64,000 nt of DNA from Nocardia sp. SYP-A9097. Lineage in GTDB: Bacteria; Actinomycetota; Actinomycetes; Mycobacteriales; Mycobacteriaceae. This document shows positions 9,578-19,736 of the stretch, in pieces. The DNA lies in contig NZ_WJIC01000002.1 of NCBI RefSeq assembly GCF_009649815.1, positions 372,001-436,000 on the forward strand, in the 5' to 3' direction. Every line of letters starts with the position of its first letter. Positions within the stretch are counted from its first letter, which is position 1. Made by a program: the position numbers and the translations under genes. The notes under the pieces are model-generated. The model was given only the letters and a program-made list of their open reading frames with translations. It was not told the origin of the DNA and did no database searches.

Positions 9578-11224
9578 GTGAGCAGCGACATCACCGCATC
9601 GGCGGCCTGGCGGAAACTGCACGACCATCATGCGTCCATCGCCGGACGCCATCTGCGGGAATTCTTCGCCGAGGATCCACAGCGCGGGCGTGAGATGACC
9701 GTCGAGGTCGCGGATCTGCATATCGACTACTCCAAGCATCGCGTCACTCGCGAAACCGTGGATCTGCTGGTCGAATTGGCGGAAACCGCCAGCGTGCAGG
9801 GTTATCGGGATGCCATGTTCGCGGGCGCGCATATCAATACCTCCGAGGATCGCGCGGTCGAGCATGTGGCGCTGCGGGTTCCGGCCGGGCAGGTCGTCAT
9901 GGTGGACGGGGTGGACGCGGGCGCGCAGGTGCACGAAGTGCTGGACCGGATGGGCGATTTCACCGATGCGGTGCGTTCGGGACAGTGGCGTGGCGCGACC
10001 GGTGAGCGCATCCGCACGGTGGTGAATATCGGTATCGGTGGGTCGGATCTGGGTCCGGCCATGGTGTATCTGGCACTGCGGCATTACGCGGATGCGGGTA
10101 TCTCGGCGCGTTTCGTCTCGAATGTCGATCCGGCGGACCTGATTTCGAAGCTGGACGGGCTCGACCCGGCAACGACGCTGTTCATTGTGGCGTCCAAGAC
10201 CTTCTCCACCCTGGAGACGCTCACCAATGCGACGGCCGCGCGCCGCTGGCTGGTGGCCGCGCTGGGCGAGGAGGCGGTGGCCAAGCATTTCGTCGCGGTC
10301 TCCACGCATGCGCGACGGGTGGCCGATTTCGGGATCGACACCGCGAATATGTTCGGCTTCTGGGATTGGGTCGGCGGCCGGTATTCGGTGGATTCGGCTA
10401 TCGGACTGTCGGTTATGACGGTGATCGGCCGGGCGCGGTTCGCCGAATTCCTCGACGGTATGCACCGGGTGGACGAGCATTTCCGGACCGCGCCGCTGGC
10501 GGAGAACGCGCCGGTACTGCTCGGGCTGCTGGGTGTGTGGTACTCGAATTTCTTCGGTGCGCAGTCGCGGGCGGTGCTGCCGTACTCCAATGATCTGGCG
10601 CGTTTTCCGGCGTATCTGCAGCAGTTGACCATGGAGTCGAACGGCAAGTCGGTGCACGCGGACGGCACGCCGGTGAGCACCTCGACGGGTGAGATCTTCT
10701 GGGGTGAGCCGGGAACCAATGGTCAGCACGCGTTTTATCAACTGCTGCACCAGGGTACGCGGCTGGTGCCCGCGGATTTCATCGGATTCGCCCGTCCCAC
10801 AGACGATCTGCCGACCCTCGACGGGTCGGGCAGTATGCATGACATTCTGATGAGCAATCTGTTCGCGCAGACCAAGGTGCTGGCGTTCGGTAAGACCGCC
10901 GAGGAGATCGCCGGCGAGGGTACCGATCCGAAGCTGGTGCCGCACAAGGTGATGCCGGGGAATCGGCCGTCCACGGCGATTCTGGCGCCGCAGCTCACAC
11001 CGTCGGTGCTCGGGCAGTTGATCGCGCTGTATGAGCATCAGGTGTTCGTCGAGGGCGCTGTCTGGGGTATCGACAGTTTCGATCAGTGGGGTGTGGAGCT
11101 CGGCAAGGTGCAGGCGCTGGCCTTGGCGCCGCTGCTGACTTCGGCCGAAGAGCCTGAGCCCCAGGATGATTCGTCCACCGACGCGCTGATCCGATGGTAT
11201 CGGGAGCGCCGCGCTCAGGTGTAG
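9578..11224 (+). CDS. pgi: Glucose-6-phosphate isomerase
   Basis: The 548-aa cytosolic glycolytic/gluconeogenic enzyme interconverts glucose 6-phosphate and fructose 6-phosphate. Family signatures are complete: [12 protein letters not shown], the substrate loop [26 protein letters not shown], the catalytic Glu region MESNGKSV, and the C-terminal [16 protein letters not shown]. The start is a GTG at 9578, set by [14 protein letters not shown]. Length is normal. It converges on the LuxR-family gene with only 35 bp between stops. Position matches Rv0946c. Confidence 0.97.
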   Translation: MSSDITASAAWRKLHDHHASIAGRHLREFFAEDPQRGREMTVEVADLHIDYSKHRVTRETVDLLVELAETASVQGYRDAMFAGAHINTSEDRAVEHVALRVPAGQVVMVDGVDAGAQVHEVLDRMGDFTDAVRSGQWRGATGERIRTVVNIGIGGSDLGPAMVYLALRHYADAGISARFVSNVDPADLISKLDGLDPATTLFIVASKTFSTLETLTNATAARRWLVAALGEEAVAKHFVAVSTHARRVADFGIDTANMFGFWDWVGGRYSVDSAIGLSVMTVIGRARFAEFLDGMHRVDEHFRTAPLAENAPVLLGLLGVWYSNFFGAQSRAVLPYSNDLARFPAYLQQLTMESNGKSVHADGTPVSTSTGEIFWGEPGTNGQHAFYQLLHQGTRLVPADFIGFARPTDDLPTLDGSGSMHDILMSNLFAQTKVLAFGKTAEEIAGEGTDPKLVPHKVMPGNRPSTAILAPQLTPSVLGQLIALYEHQVFVEGAVWGIDSFDQWGVELGKVQALALAPLLTSAEEPEPQDDSSTDALIRWYRERRAQV

Positions 11225-11259
11225 ATCCCGGCCGAAAACATGCCGGGATGACGGGGGGT

Positions 11260-13938
11260 TCAGCCGATACGGAGGCGGGCCAGTTCGACCCGGTTGCTGA
11301 CGCCGAGTTTCGGGAAGGCTCGGTAGAGGTGGTGGCCTACGGTTTTGGGGCTGAGGAAGAGTTGGGCGGCGATCTCCTTGTTGGTGGCGCCGCCGGCGGC
11401 GAGGCGGACCACCTGGAGTTCCTGCGGGGTGAGGCGGGCGGCTACGTCATTCTCGGGTTCGGGGACGGAACCTTCTCCGGCGGCACGTAATTCGATGCGG
11501 GCGTGTTCGGCCCAGGGTGTCGCGCCGATCCGGTCGAAGGTCTCCAGGGCTTGGCGCAGGTGGATGCGGGCCTCGTTCATACGACGTTCGCGGCGCAGCC
11601 ATTCGCCGTAGGCGAGTGCGGTGCGCGCGTGGTCGTAGCGGCGGTCGGCGATCAGATGCAGTTCGAGTGCCCGGGCCAGGAGTTGGCCGTCACCGCGCAG
11701 CATGCCTTGGCAGCTGAGCATGATGGCCTCGGCCCATGGTGCGTCCAATGCCGTTGCCCAGGCTTCGATTTCGGCCATGGCGGCGTCGGCGCGTTCGGGC
11801 CGGCGCAGTCGCGCGGCGGCTTCGACGAGGTCCGAGAGCAGATCGAGCCAGTGTCCGCGGGCCTGTGCGGGCGCACGGTGCAGGGCCTCGAGGCGGCCGA
11901 GTGCCTGTTCGTAGCGGCCGCACCCGAGGTCCAACAGTCCGAGCGCCCATTGGCTGTGCGTGACATCGACGGAATTGTGGTCGCCGGGCGCATTGCGCAG
12001 ATTCCGTTCGGCGAGTTCACGACAGCGCTGTTCATCGCCCTGGATGGCGGCGATGAGCGCGAGCACCGCCTCGGCTCCGGCGACGCGGGAGGGCTGTCCG
12101 ATATCGGCGGCGATGCGGACGGTGGCGGTGGCCACGAGTTCGGCTTCGCGCATGCGCCCGACAATGAATTCCGCTGTGGCGAGTGTGGTTCCGATGGCCG
12201 GGAACCAGCCGATCATGCCGCGCGAGCGGGCCATATCGGCGAGTTCGGTCAATTGTTCACGCGCCATCCACATATCGCCGATGAGCGCGGCCTGTAGCGC
12301 GAAAGCCAGTCGCACCGAGATCATTTCGAGCGGGACGTGCACGCTGAAGGCGACATTGGCGCGGATTATCGAAATGCCTTCGGCCAGTTCGCCCGAGAGC
12401 AGGGCGATCCCGCCGCGCAGGGCGGCCTGCAGCGGTCCGGCGACCTCGTGCGGGAGTTCGGCGAGCCGGTCGTTGGTGAGCTGCACGGCGGCGATATCGC
12501 CTGCGGTCCAGGCGATTCGGCCCGCCTCCACCAGTAGCAGGGCGGCCCGCTCGGGTTCGATCGTGGCGACCTGGGCGGCGGCGTCCAGCATGAGTTGCTG
12601 TGCCCGGTGCAATGATCCGTGCTCGAATTCCAGTAGCGCCCGGGTGCCGCCGACGCGGGCACATTCGACGGGGCCGAGCGGTAGTCGTTCGGCGGCGTCG
12701 GCGAGTTGTCGCGCGCGTTCGGTGTGCCCGGCCTGGGCGGCGGTCTCCACCGCGAGCACCATGCGCCGGGCACGCGTGTCCGGATCCGGGGTCAGGGCGG
12801 CGGCGCGTTCCAATGCCGAGGCCGCCGAGGCGTGCCCGGTGCGTTCGCGTGCCCGTTCGGCGGCGGATTCCAGTGCGGCGGCGACGGTTTCGTCGGGTCC
12901 GGTGCTGGCGGCGGCGAGATGCCAGGCGCTGCGGCTGGGATCGTCGGCGAGTACCTCGGCGATGGCGGCGTGCACGGCGAGCCGCTGGGTGAAGGATGCG
13001 CCGTGGTAGGCGGCGGAGCGTTTGAGCGGATGCCGGAAAGTGACGGTCTGCCCGGTGACGACCACCATGCCGGAGATTTCGGCGTCGTCGAGCGCGCTCG
13101 CGGTGTGGCCGAGCAGCCGCAGGGCGCGCAGGACGACGCCGAGGTCGCCGGTCTCCTCGGCGGCGACGACGAGCAGTGCGGTCCGCGTGCGGGAGGTCTC
13201 CGCGGCGATCTGGCGTTCGAATCCGCCCTGTAGGCGCAGTGGCAGCGGTAGCGGCGCGGCGGGTGAGATGTCCCGATGCATATTCGGGAATTCCATTAGT
13301 GCGAGCGGGTTTCCGGCGGCTTCGGTGAGTACCCGGTCGCGCTGGTCGGGGCTCAGGCCGGGCGAGCATGCCGCGAGCAGTGCGGCGGCCGCGCCGGCGT
13401 CCAGCGGTCCGAGCCGGAGTTCGGGCAAACCGCCGGGCTCGAAACCTTTGCGCCCGGCGAAGAGCATGACAATGCCCTCCGCGCCGAGTCGCCGAGCGGC
13501 GAAACGCAATACGTCGGCCGAGGGCCGGTCCAGCCAGTGCGCGTCGTCGATGAGGCAGAGCACGGGTTCGTCGGCGGAGAGTTCAGCGAGCAGGGTCAGG
13601 GTGGCGACGCCGATGAGGAAACGGTCGGCCCCGTCCGAGGGGCAGAGTCCGAGCGCGCCGCCGAGGGCCCGCTGCTGCGGTTCGGGCAGCGTATCGAGGC
13701 GGTCCAGGGTCGAGCCGAGCAGCAGATGCAGTCCGGCGAAGGGTAATTCGGATTCGCTCTCGACACCGGAGCAGCGGAGTATCCGCCAGTCGGCGGCCTG
13801 CGCGGCGGCGTATCGCAGCAGTGCGGATTTGCCTTCGCCCGCCTCCGCGATGAGGGCCAGTGCGCCGCTGCGGCCGTGGCGTGCGGCGCGGAGCAGGGTC
13901 CCGATCTGCTGCACTTCGGAGTGGCGACCGTACAGCAC
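11260..13938 (-). CDS. LuxR-family regulator with N-terminal AAA/STAND ATPase (LAL type)
   Basis: A large transcription factor, 892 aa from a GTG at 13938, or 915 aa from a GTG at 14007; the shorter start is preferred because family members begin at (M)LYGRHSEVQ. N-terminal ATPase: Walker A EAGEGKSALL and Walker B CLIDDAHWLD. The middle is a long helical TPR-like region. The C-terminal LuxR helix-turn-helix reads LTPQELQVVRLAAGG-NKEIAAQLFLSPKTVGHHL. LAL regulators often sit with the genes they control; here the nearest upstream gene on the same strand is the frameshifted FAD oxidoreductase. No effector can be inferred. Confidence 0.88.
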   Translation of the reverse strand: MLYGRHSEVQQIGTLLRAARHGRSGALALIAEAGEGKSALLRYAAAQAADWRILRCSGVESESELPFAGLHLLLGSTLDRLDTLPEPQQRALGGALGLCPSDGADRFLIGVATLTLLAELSADEPVLCLIDDAHWLDRPSADVLRFAARRLGAEGIVMLFAGRKGFEPGGLPELRLGPLDAGAAAALLAACSPGLSPDQRDRVLTEAAGNPLALMEFPNMHRDISPAAPLPLPLRLQGGFERQIAAETSRTRTALLVVAAEETGDLGVVLRALRLLGHTASALDDAEISGMVVVTGQTVTFRHPLKRSAAYHGASFTQRLAVHAAIAEVLADDPSRSAWHLAAASTGPDETVAAALESAAERARERTGHASAASALERAAALTPDPDTRARRMVLAVETAAQAGHTERARQLADAAERLPLGPVECARVGGTRALLEFEHGSLHRAQQLMLDAAAQVATIEPERAALLLVEAGRIAWTAGDIAAVQLTNDRLAELPHEVAGPLQAALRGGIALLSGELAEGISIIRANVAFSVHVPLEMISVRLAFALQAALIGDMWMAREQLTELADMARSRGMIGWFPAIGTTLATAEFIVGRMREAELVATATVRIAADIGQPSRVAGAEAVLALIAAIQGDEQRCRELAERNLRNAPGDHNSVDVTHSQWALGLLDLGCGRYEQALGRLEALHRAPAQARGHWLDLLSDLVEAAARLRRPERADAAMAEIEAWATALDAPWAEAIMLSCQGMLRGDGQLLARALELHLIADRRYDHARTALAYGEWLRRERRMNEARIHLRQALETFDRIGATPWAEHARIELRAAGEGSVPEPENDVAARLTPQELQVVRLAAGGATNKEIAAQLFLSPKTVGHHLYRAFPKLGVSNRVELARLRIG

Positions 13939-14079
13939 ATGCGACAACCTATGCACCGCGCGACGATTCGGCAAACCCGGCCCACGGGTTCCTGTTGGGC
14001 CGGCCACGCTGTCACCGCTCGCCGAATTGTCGGCACAGGGTGCGGTGCTGGTGGATCTCGCCCGGTTGGGATTGAACGC

Positions 14080-15278
14080 CTAGCCGAGGTAGGGCTTGCG
14101 GGTGGCGCGGCCGCCCTTGGATATTCCGGTGGGCCGGAGCAAGCCGAATGTGTCTTTCATGCCGATGAAGAGGTTCAGTGGCCCGCGGCTGATGGACTCC
14201 TTGTAGCGGACGGCCCACTTGCCGGTGAGTGCGAAGCGCCGCGGGGTGTTGTCGGCCCGGACGAATTGGGTGACGCCGTCGCGGCGGCCGAGGCTGACCG
14301 GTTGAGGAAGTAGCCGAAGCGGAAGGGCTTGGGCTCGTGGCCATTCAACTGCCGGGCGATCGAATCGGCGACATGCGCGCCGGATGGGCCCGCGCTCTGG
14401 CAGGTGCCGTGCAGCCGACCCCAAGGCTGCCGGATGGCGGCGGCATCACCGGCGGCGTAGATATCGGGATTGGTGCGTGAGCGCAGGGTGGGGTCGGTGA
14501 CGACGAATCCACTTGTTTCCGTACCGATTCCGGATTCGGCGGCGAGGTTGGACACCCGCATCCCGGCGGTCCACAGGGTGATATCCGACGCCAGCAATTC
14601 GGTGCCGTCCAATTCGACGGCATCGGGGAGCACCTTGGATACGACCCCGTCGCGCACCCGCACGCCCAGCCGGTCGAAGGACTCGCGTACATGGGCGCGC
14701 GCCCTGGACCCCATCACAGCGGCGGGCTCACCCCGCCCGATCAGTGAAACCCGCAGCCCCGGATAGGCTTCCGCGATCTCGGCGGCGGTCTCGACACCCG
14801 TGAGCCCGGCACCGCAGACAGTGACCGTTCCACCCACGGCGGCGATCTCGGCGAGCCGCCGGGCGATCCGCTCGGCCTGTTGGACCGAATCGAGCGTGTA
14901 CGCGTGCTCTTCGGCGCCGGGCACCGTGCTCGTATCGGTAATGCTGCCGAGGGTGTAGACCAGGGTGTCGTAGTTCAGTACCCGCCGCCGCCCGAGCGTC
15001 TCCACCGCGACCTGCCGCGTCTCGATATCGATGGCTGTCGCTGTGCCACAGACGAATTCGACTCCGGTGCCGGCGAGCAGGTCCGCCATCCGGAAGTCGC
15101 CGAGTTCATGCCCGGCGGCCAGCTGATGCAACCGCAATCGTTCGGTGAAGCGCGGCGACGGATCGATCAGCGTGATGTGCACGTCCTGTCTGCCCCGCAT
15201 CCGGCGTGCCAGGCGCACCGAGCTCATCATGCCCGCGTACCCGCCGCCCAGCACTACGACGTGGTGGTTGATGCTCAC
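14080..15278 (-). pseudogene. NAD(P)/FAD-dependent oxidoreductase, frameshifted near its C-terminus
   Basis: Two adjoining frames encode one protein. From a GTG at 15278 (VSINHHVVVLGGGYAGM; an upstream ATG at 15350 is possible) the frame carries the FAD motif GGGYAG, the NAD motif GAGLTGVETAAEIAE and IYAAGDAAAIRQPWG. At about 14303-14306 the text after FGYFL shifts; the -1 neighbour frame continues sensibly as QPVSLGRRDGVTQFV to a TAG at 14080. Restoring one base (TTCCTC-AACC to TTCCTCCAACC) yields a 399-aa NDH-2-like flavoprotein. The loss removes only about 70 residues, which in this family line the membrane-binding or C-terminal helix. It may be a true pseudogene or a one-base sequencing error in a C-run. 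The LuxR regulator follows 141 bp downstream on the same strand. Confidence 0.8.
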
Positions 15279-15685
15279 GATCGGATCTCTCGCATGAGCG
15301 GAATCGCCGGCGCCATATGGCCGATGACCGGCAGCATGGCGCTCGGACATAGGACGATCGGGCTGAGCCGACGGCGCGGATCGCCCGGGGTGACGCCGTC
15401 CATCGGCCGAACCTTTCTGTCAATGGCGCGGCATCGGGATCCGGATTGGCGGTGTGCCGCAGCCTTGAACGCTATGGACGCGCGGACGGCGACGGTATCG
15501 GGCGAATGCCTTAATTCGGCAGGTAAATCCCGCCGAAACCCTCCGGTACCTGTCGTGATAACCGATAGTTATGGAGGCGGCAGCGGTCGAATCCCGCTCG
15601 GGTGCCTGGGATTTCGGCCGCCTTCCCCGAAACCGGAACACCCCCGACGTCTCGGACGTCAGGGGGCGTTCCGGCCTCGTTCGGG
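15279..15685. other. Intergenic region upstream of the FAD oxidoreductase
   Basis: 407 bp with no supported gene. It contains a small hairpin ATAAC-CGATA-GTTAT at 15558-15572 and, at its right end, the terminator of the epimerase gene. A stretch around 15545-15612 loosely resembles a tRNA T-arm and acceptor but is too short (about 62 nt). Confidence 0.5.
15647..15669 (-). terminator. Terminator downstream of the TIGR01777 epimerase gene
   Basis: Inverted repeat CCCCCGACGT / ACGTCAGGGGG (one bulged A), 17 bp beyond the stop of the minus-strand gene. Confidence 0.6.
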
Positions 15686-17077
15686 CTACTTGACGCGGGT
15701 GGGCAGCAGATCGGTGAGCGCCTCGTCCAGGGTCGGGTAGCGGAAGCGGAATCCGCTGTGCCGCAGTACTTCCGAGGTGGCGTGCCGTCCGGTCAGGCCC
15801 AGTGCCGGATCGGTGCGGAGCAGGACCGCGCCGATGGTCAGCGCCACGGCGGGTGTCGGCGGCGACCAGGGCCGGCGGAGTTGACGGCGCAGCGCGGTCA
15901 TGAGTTCGCGATTACGAACCGGGAAGTCGGTGGCGGCGACCACGACCCCGTTCGGCAGCTGGACCGTCGGGTCGAGTCCGAGGGCGGCACGGACGATGCC
16001 CAGCCAATCGTCGAGGTGAATCCAGCTGAACCACTGGGTGCCCGGGCCGACGCTGCCGCCGAGTCCGGCCTTGGTCAGTGCGACCAGGCGTTTCATGGCG
16101 GGTGCGTCCGGATCGAGCACGATGGAGGTGCGCAGTACGGTCCGGTGCGCGGCATTCGCGCCCTCGAACGCCTCCTCCCACGGTCGCGCGACGCCGGTCA
16201 TCTGCGGCAGGCCCGGATCGGGCAGCGGAGTTCCTTCGGTGCAACGGATTTCACCGGCATCGGCCCAGATGGCGGTGGTGCTGGCCTGCACCCAGTAGTC
16301 GATCGGCCGGTCCAAGGTCTTGGACGCCTCCACCAGTACCCGCGTGGAATCGACTCGGCTGCTGCGTAATTCGGCGATATTGCGGGTGGTGGGACGGCAG
16401 TCGACCAGTTTGCCCGCCAGGTTGATGATGGCGGTAGGACCCGGATTCCGCAGTGCTGCCGCCCATTCCCCGATCGAACGGCCATCCCATTCGAACTGCG
16501 CATACGGCAACTCGGCGACCGCGCGACGGGTGAGGATCCGTACGCGCTGACCACGGCAGGTGAGATCGGCGGCCAGGGTGCGCCCCAGCGCGCCGGTGCC
16601 GCCCGCGATCACCACGGTGAGGGCCTCGGCGGCGGGCCGCACTCCGGCGAGCCGGGCCAGCCGCGCGAAACAGGTGTGCGCATCGGTCTCCAGCAGGCTG
16701 CCGACCACTTTGCGCGCGACCGCCGCCGACGCACCACTAAAGGTGAGCCGCTGCGAAACCTCGGTACCGCCGTCCCGCGGGGTGAGCGTCCACCGCAATC
16801 GCATGATGCCCGCGGGTTCGGGCTGTTCCAGGCTGATCTCGCGCTCGGGTACGAAGGTCGCGATGGTGAAGGGCTTGGCGAGTCGCCCGTGTACCGCCTC
16901 GTTGGCTCGCCCGCGCGGCAGATAGTCGCCGGTACTTCCGGCCCCGGGCGCACCGTGCAGGGTGACCGAGGTGACGGCCGGATTCCACTCGGGCCAGCGA
17001 GCCGGATCACCCAGTACGGCCCAGACCCGCTCGGGCGGAAGGGCGATCCACTGGCTGTACGTCGTTGTACGAGGCAT
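15686..17077 (-). CDS. SRPBCC domain fused to TIGR01777-family NAD-dependent epimerase
   Basis: 463 aa in two parts. Residues 1 to about 150 form a SRPBCC/polyketide-cyclase-like ligand-binding fold (starts TTTYSQWIALPPERVWAVLGDP). From about 155 a Rossmann-fold SDR begins with VVIAGGTGALGR, continues with the cofactor segment ILTRR, the GTPLPDPG region, and ends in the DUF1731 tail HSGFRFRYPTLDEAL. Such YfcH/SulA-like proteins have no settled substrate; the fused SRPBCC domain suggests a hydrophobic ligand. Start ATG at 17077. It lies downstream of the AidB-like gene but is separated from it by 184 bp and a terminator, so it is probably independent. Confidence 0.88.
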   Translation of the reverse strand: MPRTTTYSQWIALPPERVWAVLGDPARWPEWNPAVTSVTLHGAPGAGSTGDYLPRGRANEAVHGRLAKPFTIATFVPEREISLEQPEPAGIMRLRWTLTPRDGGTEVSQRLTFSGASAAVARKVVGSLLETDAHTCFARLARLAGVRPAAEALTVVIAGGTGALGRTLAADLTCRGQRVRILTRRAVAELPYAQFEWDGRSIGEWAAALRNPGPTAIINLAGKLVDCRPTTRNIAELRSSRVDSTRVLVEASKTLDRPIDYWVQASTTAIWADAGEIRCTEGTPLPDPGLPQMTGVARPWEEAFEGANAAHRTVLRTSIVLDPDAPAMKRLVALTKAGLGGSVGPGTQWFSWIHLDDWLGIVRAALGLDPTVQLPNGVVVAATDFPVRNRELMTALRRQLRRPWSPPTPAVALTIGAVLLRTDPALGLTGRHATSEVLRHSGFRFRYPTLDEALTDLLPTRVK

Positions 17078-17220
17078 GCCCCGACGCTATAACCGCTGCG
17101 GTCGAGCGGGAAGCGTGGGCTTGGTCGCACTTGGCGCGGGTCGCGTATCGGGTTTCAGCGCGAGCGGTGAGCGGTAGGCAGATGCCCGGCACGACCACGG
17201 TACCAAGGGCATCGGCACTC

Positions 17221-17251
17221 CGACCGCCCACGGATCGACCGTGGGCGGTCG
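17221..17251 (-). terminator. Terminator downstream of acyl-CoA dehydrogenase
   Basis: Perfect 13-bp inverted repeat CGACCGCCCACGG / CCGTGGGCGGTCG around ATCGA, 10 bp after the stop of the minus-strand gene. Confidence 0.75.
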
Positions 17252-17261
17252 GCGGTGACTA

Positions 17262-18887
17262 TCAGGCGACGAAGCCGCGTTCGAGGATTTCGGCGGTGTC
17301 GACGCCGATGGGCAGGGTGCCGAAGGCGATACCCCAGTCGCCGCCGAATCTGGTGGCGCAGAAGGCATCCGCGACCGCCGGATTGCCGTGCCGGACGAGC
17401 TGGGAACCCTGCAGGACCAGGGCCATGAGCTCGACCACGCGGCGCGCGCGGTATTCGATATCGCTCAGATCGGTGAGCTCCTTGCCGATCCGGTCGATGG
17501 CGGTATCCAGAGCGGCATTCGCGCCGCGCGCCAGGGACACCTCGTCGAAGAACGCCTGCACGCTCTCGGGCTGACGGGCCATGGCGCGCAAGGCATCCAG
17601 GGCCGCGACATTGCCGGAGCCCTCCCAGATGGACATGAGCGGGGCCTCGCGGTAGAGGCGGGGCAGCCCCGACTCCTCCACATAACCGTTGCCGCCCAGG
17701 CATTCCAGGGCTTCGGCGGCGTGCATGGGCGCACGCTTGCACACCCAGTACTTGGTGATGGCCAAGGCGATACGGCGGAACGCGGCCTCGGATTCGTCAC
17801 CGGCGGCGGCGCGATCGGTGGCACCGGCCAGCCGCATCATGACGGTGGTGGCGGCATCGGATTCGATCACCAGATCGGCCAGCACATTGCGCATGGCGGG
17901 CTGATCGATCAGGTTGGCCCCGAACACCTTTCGATGCCGAGCATGGTGCACCGCATGCACGACGCCCGCGCGCATTCCGGTGGCGGAGCCGATCACGCAG
18001 TCCAGCCGGGTCATATTGACCATTTCGATAATGGTCTTCACGCCCGCGCCCTCCGCGCCGACCAGCCAGCCGATGGCGTTCTCGTACTCGATCTCCGAGG
18101 ACGCGTTGGACTTGTTGCCCAGCTTGTCCTTGAGCCGTTGCAGCCGAAGGGTATTGCGCGAACCATCCGGCAGCACCCGCGGCAGCATGAAGCAGGACAG
18201 CCCGCCGGGAGCCTGCGCGAGGGTCAGGAACATATCCGACATGGGCGCGGAGGTGAACCACTTGTGCCCGACAATCCGGTACGTGCCATCGGAAAGCGGT
18301 GTGGCAGTGGTGGTATTGGCGCGGACGTCCGAGCCGCCCTGCTTCTCGGTCATCGACATACCGGCGATCAGACCGGCTTTGGACGACGGCTCCCGCAGCC
18401 CGTAGTCGTAGACGCGCGAGGCCAGCAGCGGTTCGAACCGCGCCGACAACTCCGGATTGTGCCGCAGCGCGGGAACAACCGCGTAGGTCATCGAGATCGG
18501 GCACATATGGCCCGCGTCGGCCGCACCCCAGGTGTAGTACTTGGCGGCGCGCGCCACATGTGCGCCCGGACGCTCGTCGTGCCACGGCGAACCGTGCAGG
18601 CCATGCGACACAGCGACATTCATCAAATCGTGCCAGTGCGGATGGAACTCCACCTCGTCCACGCGATTACCGAAGCGGTCGTGCGTATGCAGTACCGGCG
18701 GGTACGCATTGGCCAGCCGGCCCCACTCCTGCGCCTCGAAACCGCCTGCGAGCACACCGAGTTCGCGCACTTCGGCCTCGGCCCAGCCCGCACCCTCACG
18801 GTGCAGCCCTTCGAGCAGTGCGGGGTTGCGCGAATTGTCGAACGGGACAATCTCCGGCACCTGATTGAACACATCATGCGTATGCAT
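17262..18887 (-). CDS. Acyl-CoA dehydrogenase family protein, AidB-like
   Basis: The 541-aa flavoprotein carries the AidB-type N-terminal domain: HTHDVFNQVPEIVPFDNSRNP at the start and HPHWHDLMNVAVSHGLHGSPW near residue 90. The acyl-CoA dehydrogenase core follows, with MTEKQGGSDVRANTT (flavin-contacting), GHKWFTSAPMSDMFL and the C-terminal ECLGGNGYVEESGLPRLYREAP. E. coli AidB is induced by alkylation and binds DNA; members in actinobacteria may instead be isovaleryl- or other acyl-CoA dehydrogenases. It starts 11 bp after the upstream tetR-type gene on the same strand, so the regulator probably controls its own operon. Confidence 0.88.
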   Translation of the reverse strand: MHTHDVFNQVPEIVPFDNSRNPALLEGLHREGAGWAEAEVRELGVLAGGFEAQEWGRLANAYPPVLHTHDRFGNRVDEVEFHPHWHDLMNVAVSHGLHGSPWHDERPGAHVARAAKYYTWGAADAGHMCPISMTYAVVPALRHNPELSARFEPLLASRVYDYGLREPSSKAGLIAGMSMTEKQGGSDVRANTTTATPLSDGTYRIVGHKWFTSAPMSDMFLTLAQAPGGLSCFMLPRVLPDGSRNTLRLQRLKDKLGNKSNASSEIEYENAIGWLVGAEGAGVKTIIEMVNMTRLDCVIGSATGMRAGVVHAVHHARHRKVFGANLIDQPAMRNVLADLVIESDAATTVMMRLAGATDRAAAGDESEAAFRRIALAITKYWVCKRAPMHAAEALECLGGNGYVEESGLPRLYREAPLMSIWEGSGNVAALDALRAMARQPESVQAFFDEVSLARGANAALDTAIDRIGKELTDLSDIEYRARRVVELMALVLQGSQLVRHGNPAVADAFCATRFGGDWGIAFGTLPIGVDTAEILERGFVA

Positions 18888-18898
18888 GCGAGGACTCC

Positions 18899-19696
18899 TT
18901 ATTCCTGAGGCACGCCGAGCGCGCGCAGCGCGAAGGCGACGAGTTCGGGCACCACCGATTCACTCTCCAACTGTTCGGCGAGCGGGCCGACCAGCACCTC
19001 GCCGATCGCGCCGACCAGCGCGGTGGCACTGGTGCGCGGATCCTGCGGCGGCAGTTGCCCACTGGCCACACCGTCGGCGATCGCGCTCTCGTAGATCTCC
19101 GCGAAGGCGCGCCGGAAGCGCAGCCGCTCGGTGTCGACGGCGGTATCCACAGGTTCGACGAGCAGCACATAGGCCAGTTTCGGATTCTTGAGCGCGCGCC
19201 CGGCGAACGTTTCCACCGCGGCGCTGACCCGCTCGCGGGCTGTTTTCGGACCGGTAGCGGCCGAGTCGGTGACCGTGGCCGTGGCCGTGGCGGACGTGGC
19301 CGCAGCGGCTGTGGAATCGACGGAAAGGTCCTCACCGAGCTGCGCAGGTCCGTCGCCCAGCCACGCGAGACCGTTTCCGAGCTGTGCGGGACCGTCGCCG
19401 AGTCGCGCGAGGCCGGTGCTGGAATCACCTGCGGCGGCGACAGCCGCCACCTCGCGGGTGACGACTTCGCGGAAGACCGCGGTGACCAATTCGGCTTTGC
19501 CACTGAAGGTTTTGTAGACGGTGCCGGTGGCCACGCCCGCCTCGGCGGCGACCGCCGCCATGGAGAGCCCCGCGTACCCGTCACGGGAGAGCACGGTCAT
19601 GGCGGCCCGCACGATCGATCCGGCCTGGGCATCGAGGCGGGCCTGTACAGCGGGGGTTCTGCGGTAGGCCACGCAAGAAGTGAACCACTGATTCAT
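18899..19696 (-). CDS. TetR/AcrR-family regulator with low-complexity insert
   Basis: About 265 aa from the ATG at 19696; a TTG at 19708 and a GTG at 19672 are alternatives. The N-terminal HTH is typical: IVRAAMTVLSRDGYAGLSMAAVAAEAGVATGTVYKTFSGKAELV. After residue 90 there is an unusual insert: the near-duplicate WLGDGPAQLG / RLGDGPAQLG units, then a Ser/Thr/Ala run (ATSATATATVTDSAATG), before the ligand-binding helices resume. The gene leads the AidB-like operon and diverges from the crotonase gene across only 40 bp, so one operator could control both directions. A role in acyl-CoA-responsive control is inference. Confidence 0.82.
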   Translation of the reverse strand: MNQWFTSCVAYRRTPAVQARLDAQAGSIVRAAMTVLSRDGYAGLSMAAVAAEAGVATGTVYKTFSGKAELVTAVFREVVTREVAAVAAAGDSSTGLARLGDGPAQLGNGLAWLGDGPAQLGEDLSVDSTAAAATSATATATVTDSAATGPKTARERVSAAVETFAGRALKNPKLAYVLLVEPVDTAVDTERLRFRRAFAEIYESAIADGVASGQLPPQDPRTSATALVGAIGEVLVGPLAEQLESESVVPELVAFALRALGVPQE

Positions 19697-19736
19697 TTCT
19701 TCGCGCAAGGCCCTTGCCCGGCCCTATTTACGGCGT

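Noticed and set aside
15545..15612. tRNA-like segment with a T-arm (AGCGG-TCGAATC-CCGCT) and a GGTACC/GGTGCC acceptor-like pairing
   Set aside because: Total length is about 62 nt, the anticodon arm has a 5-nt loop and the D-arm is missing, so it is not a tRNA.
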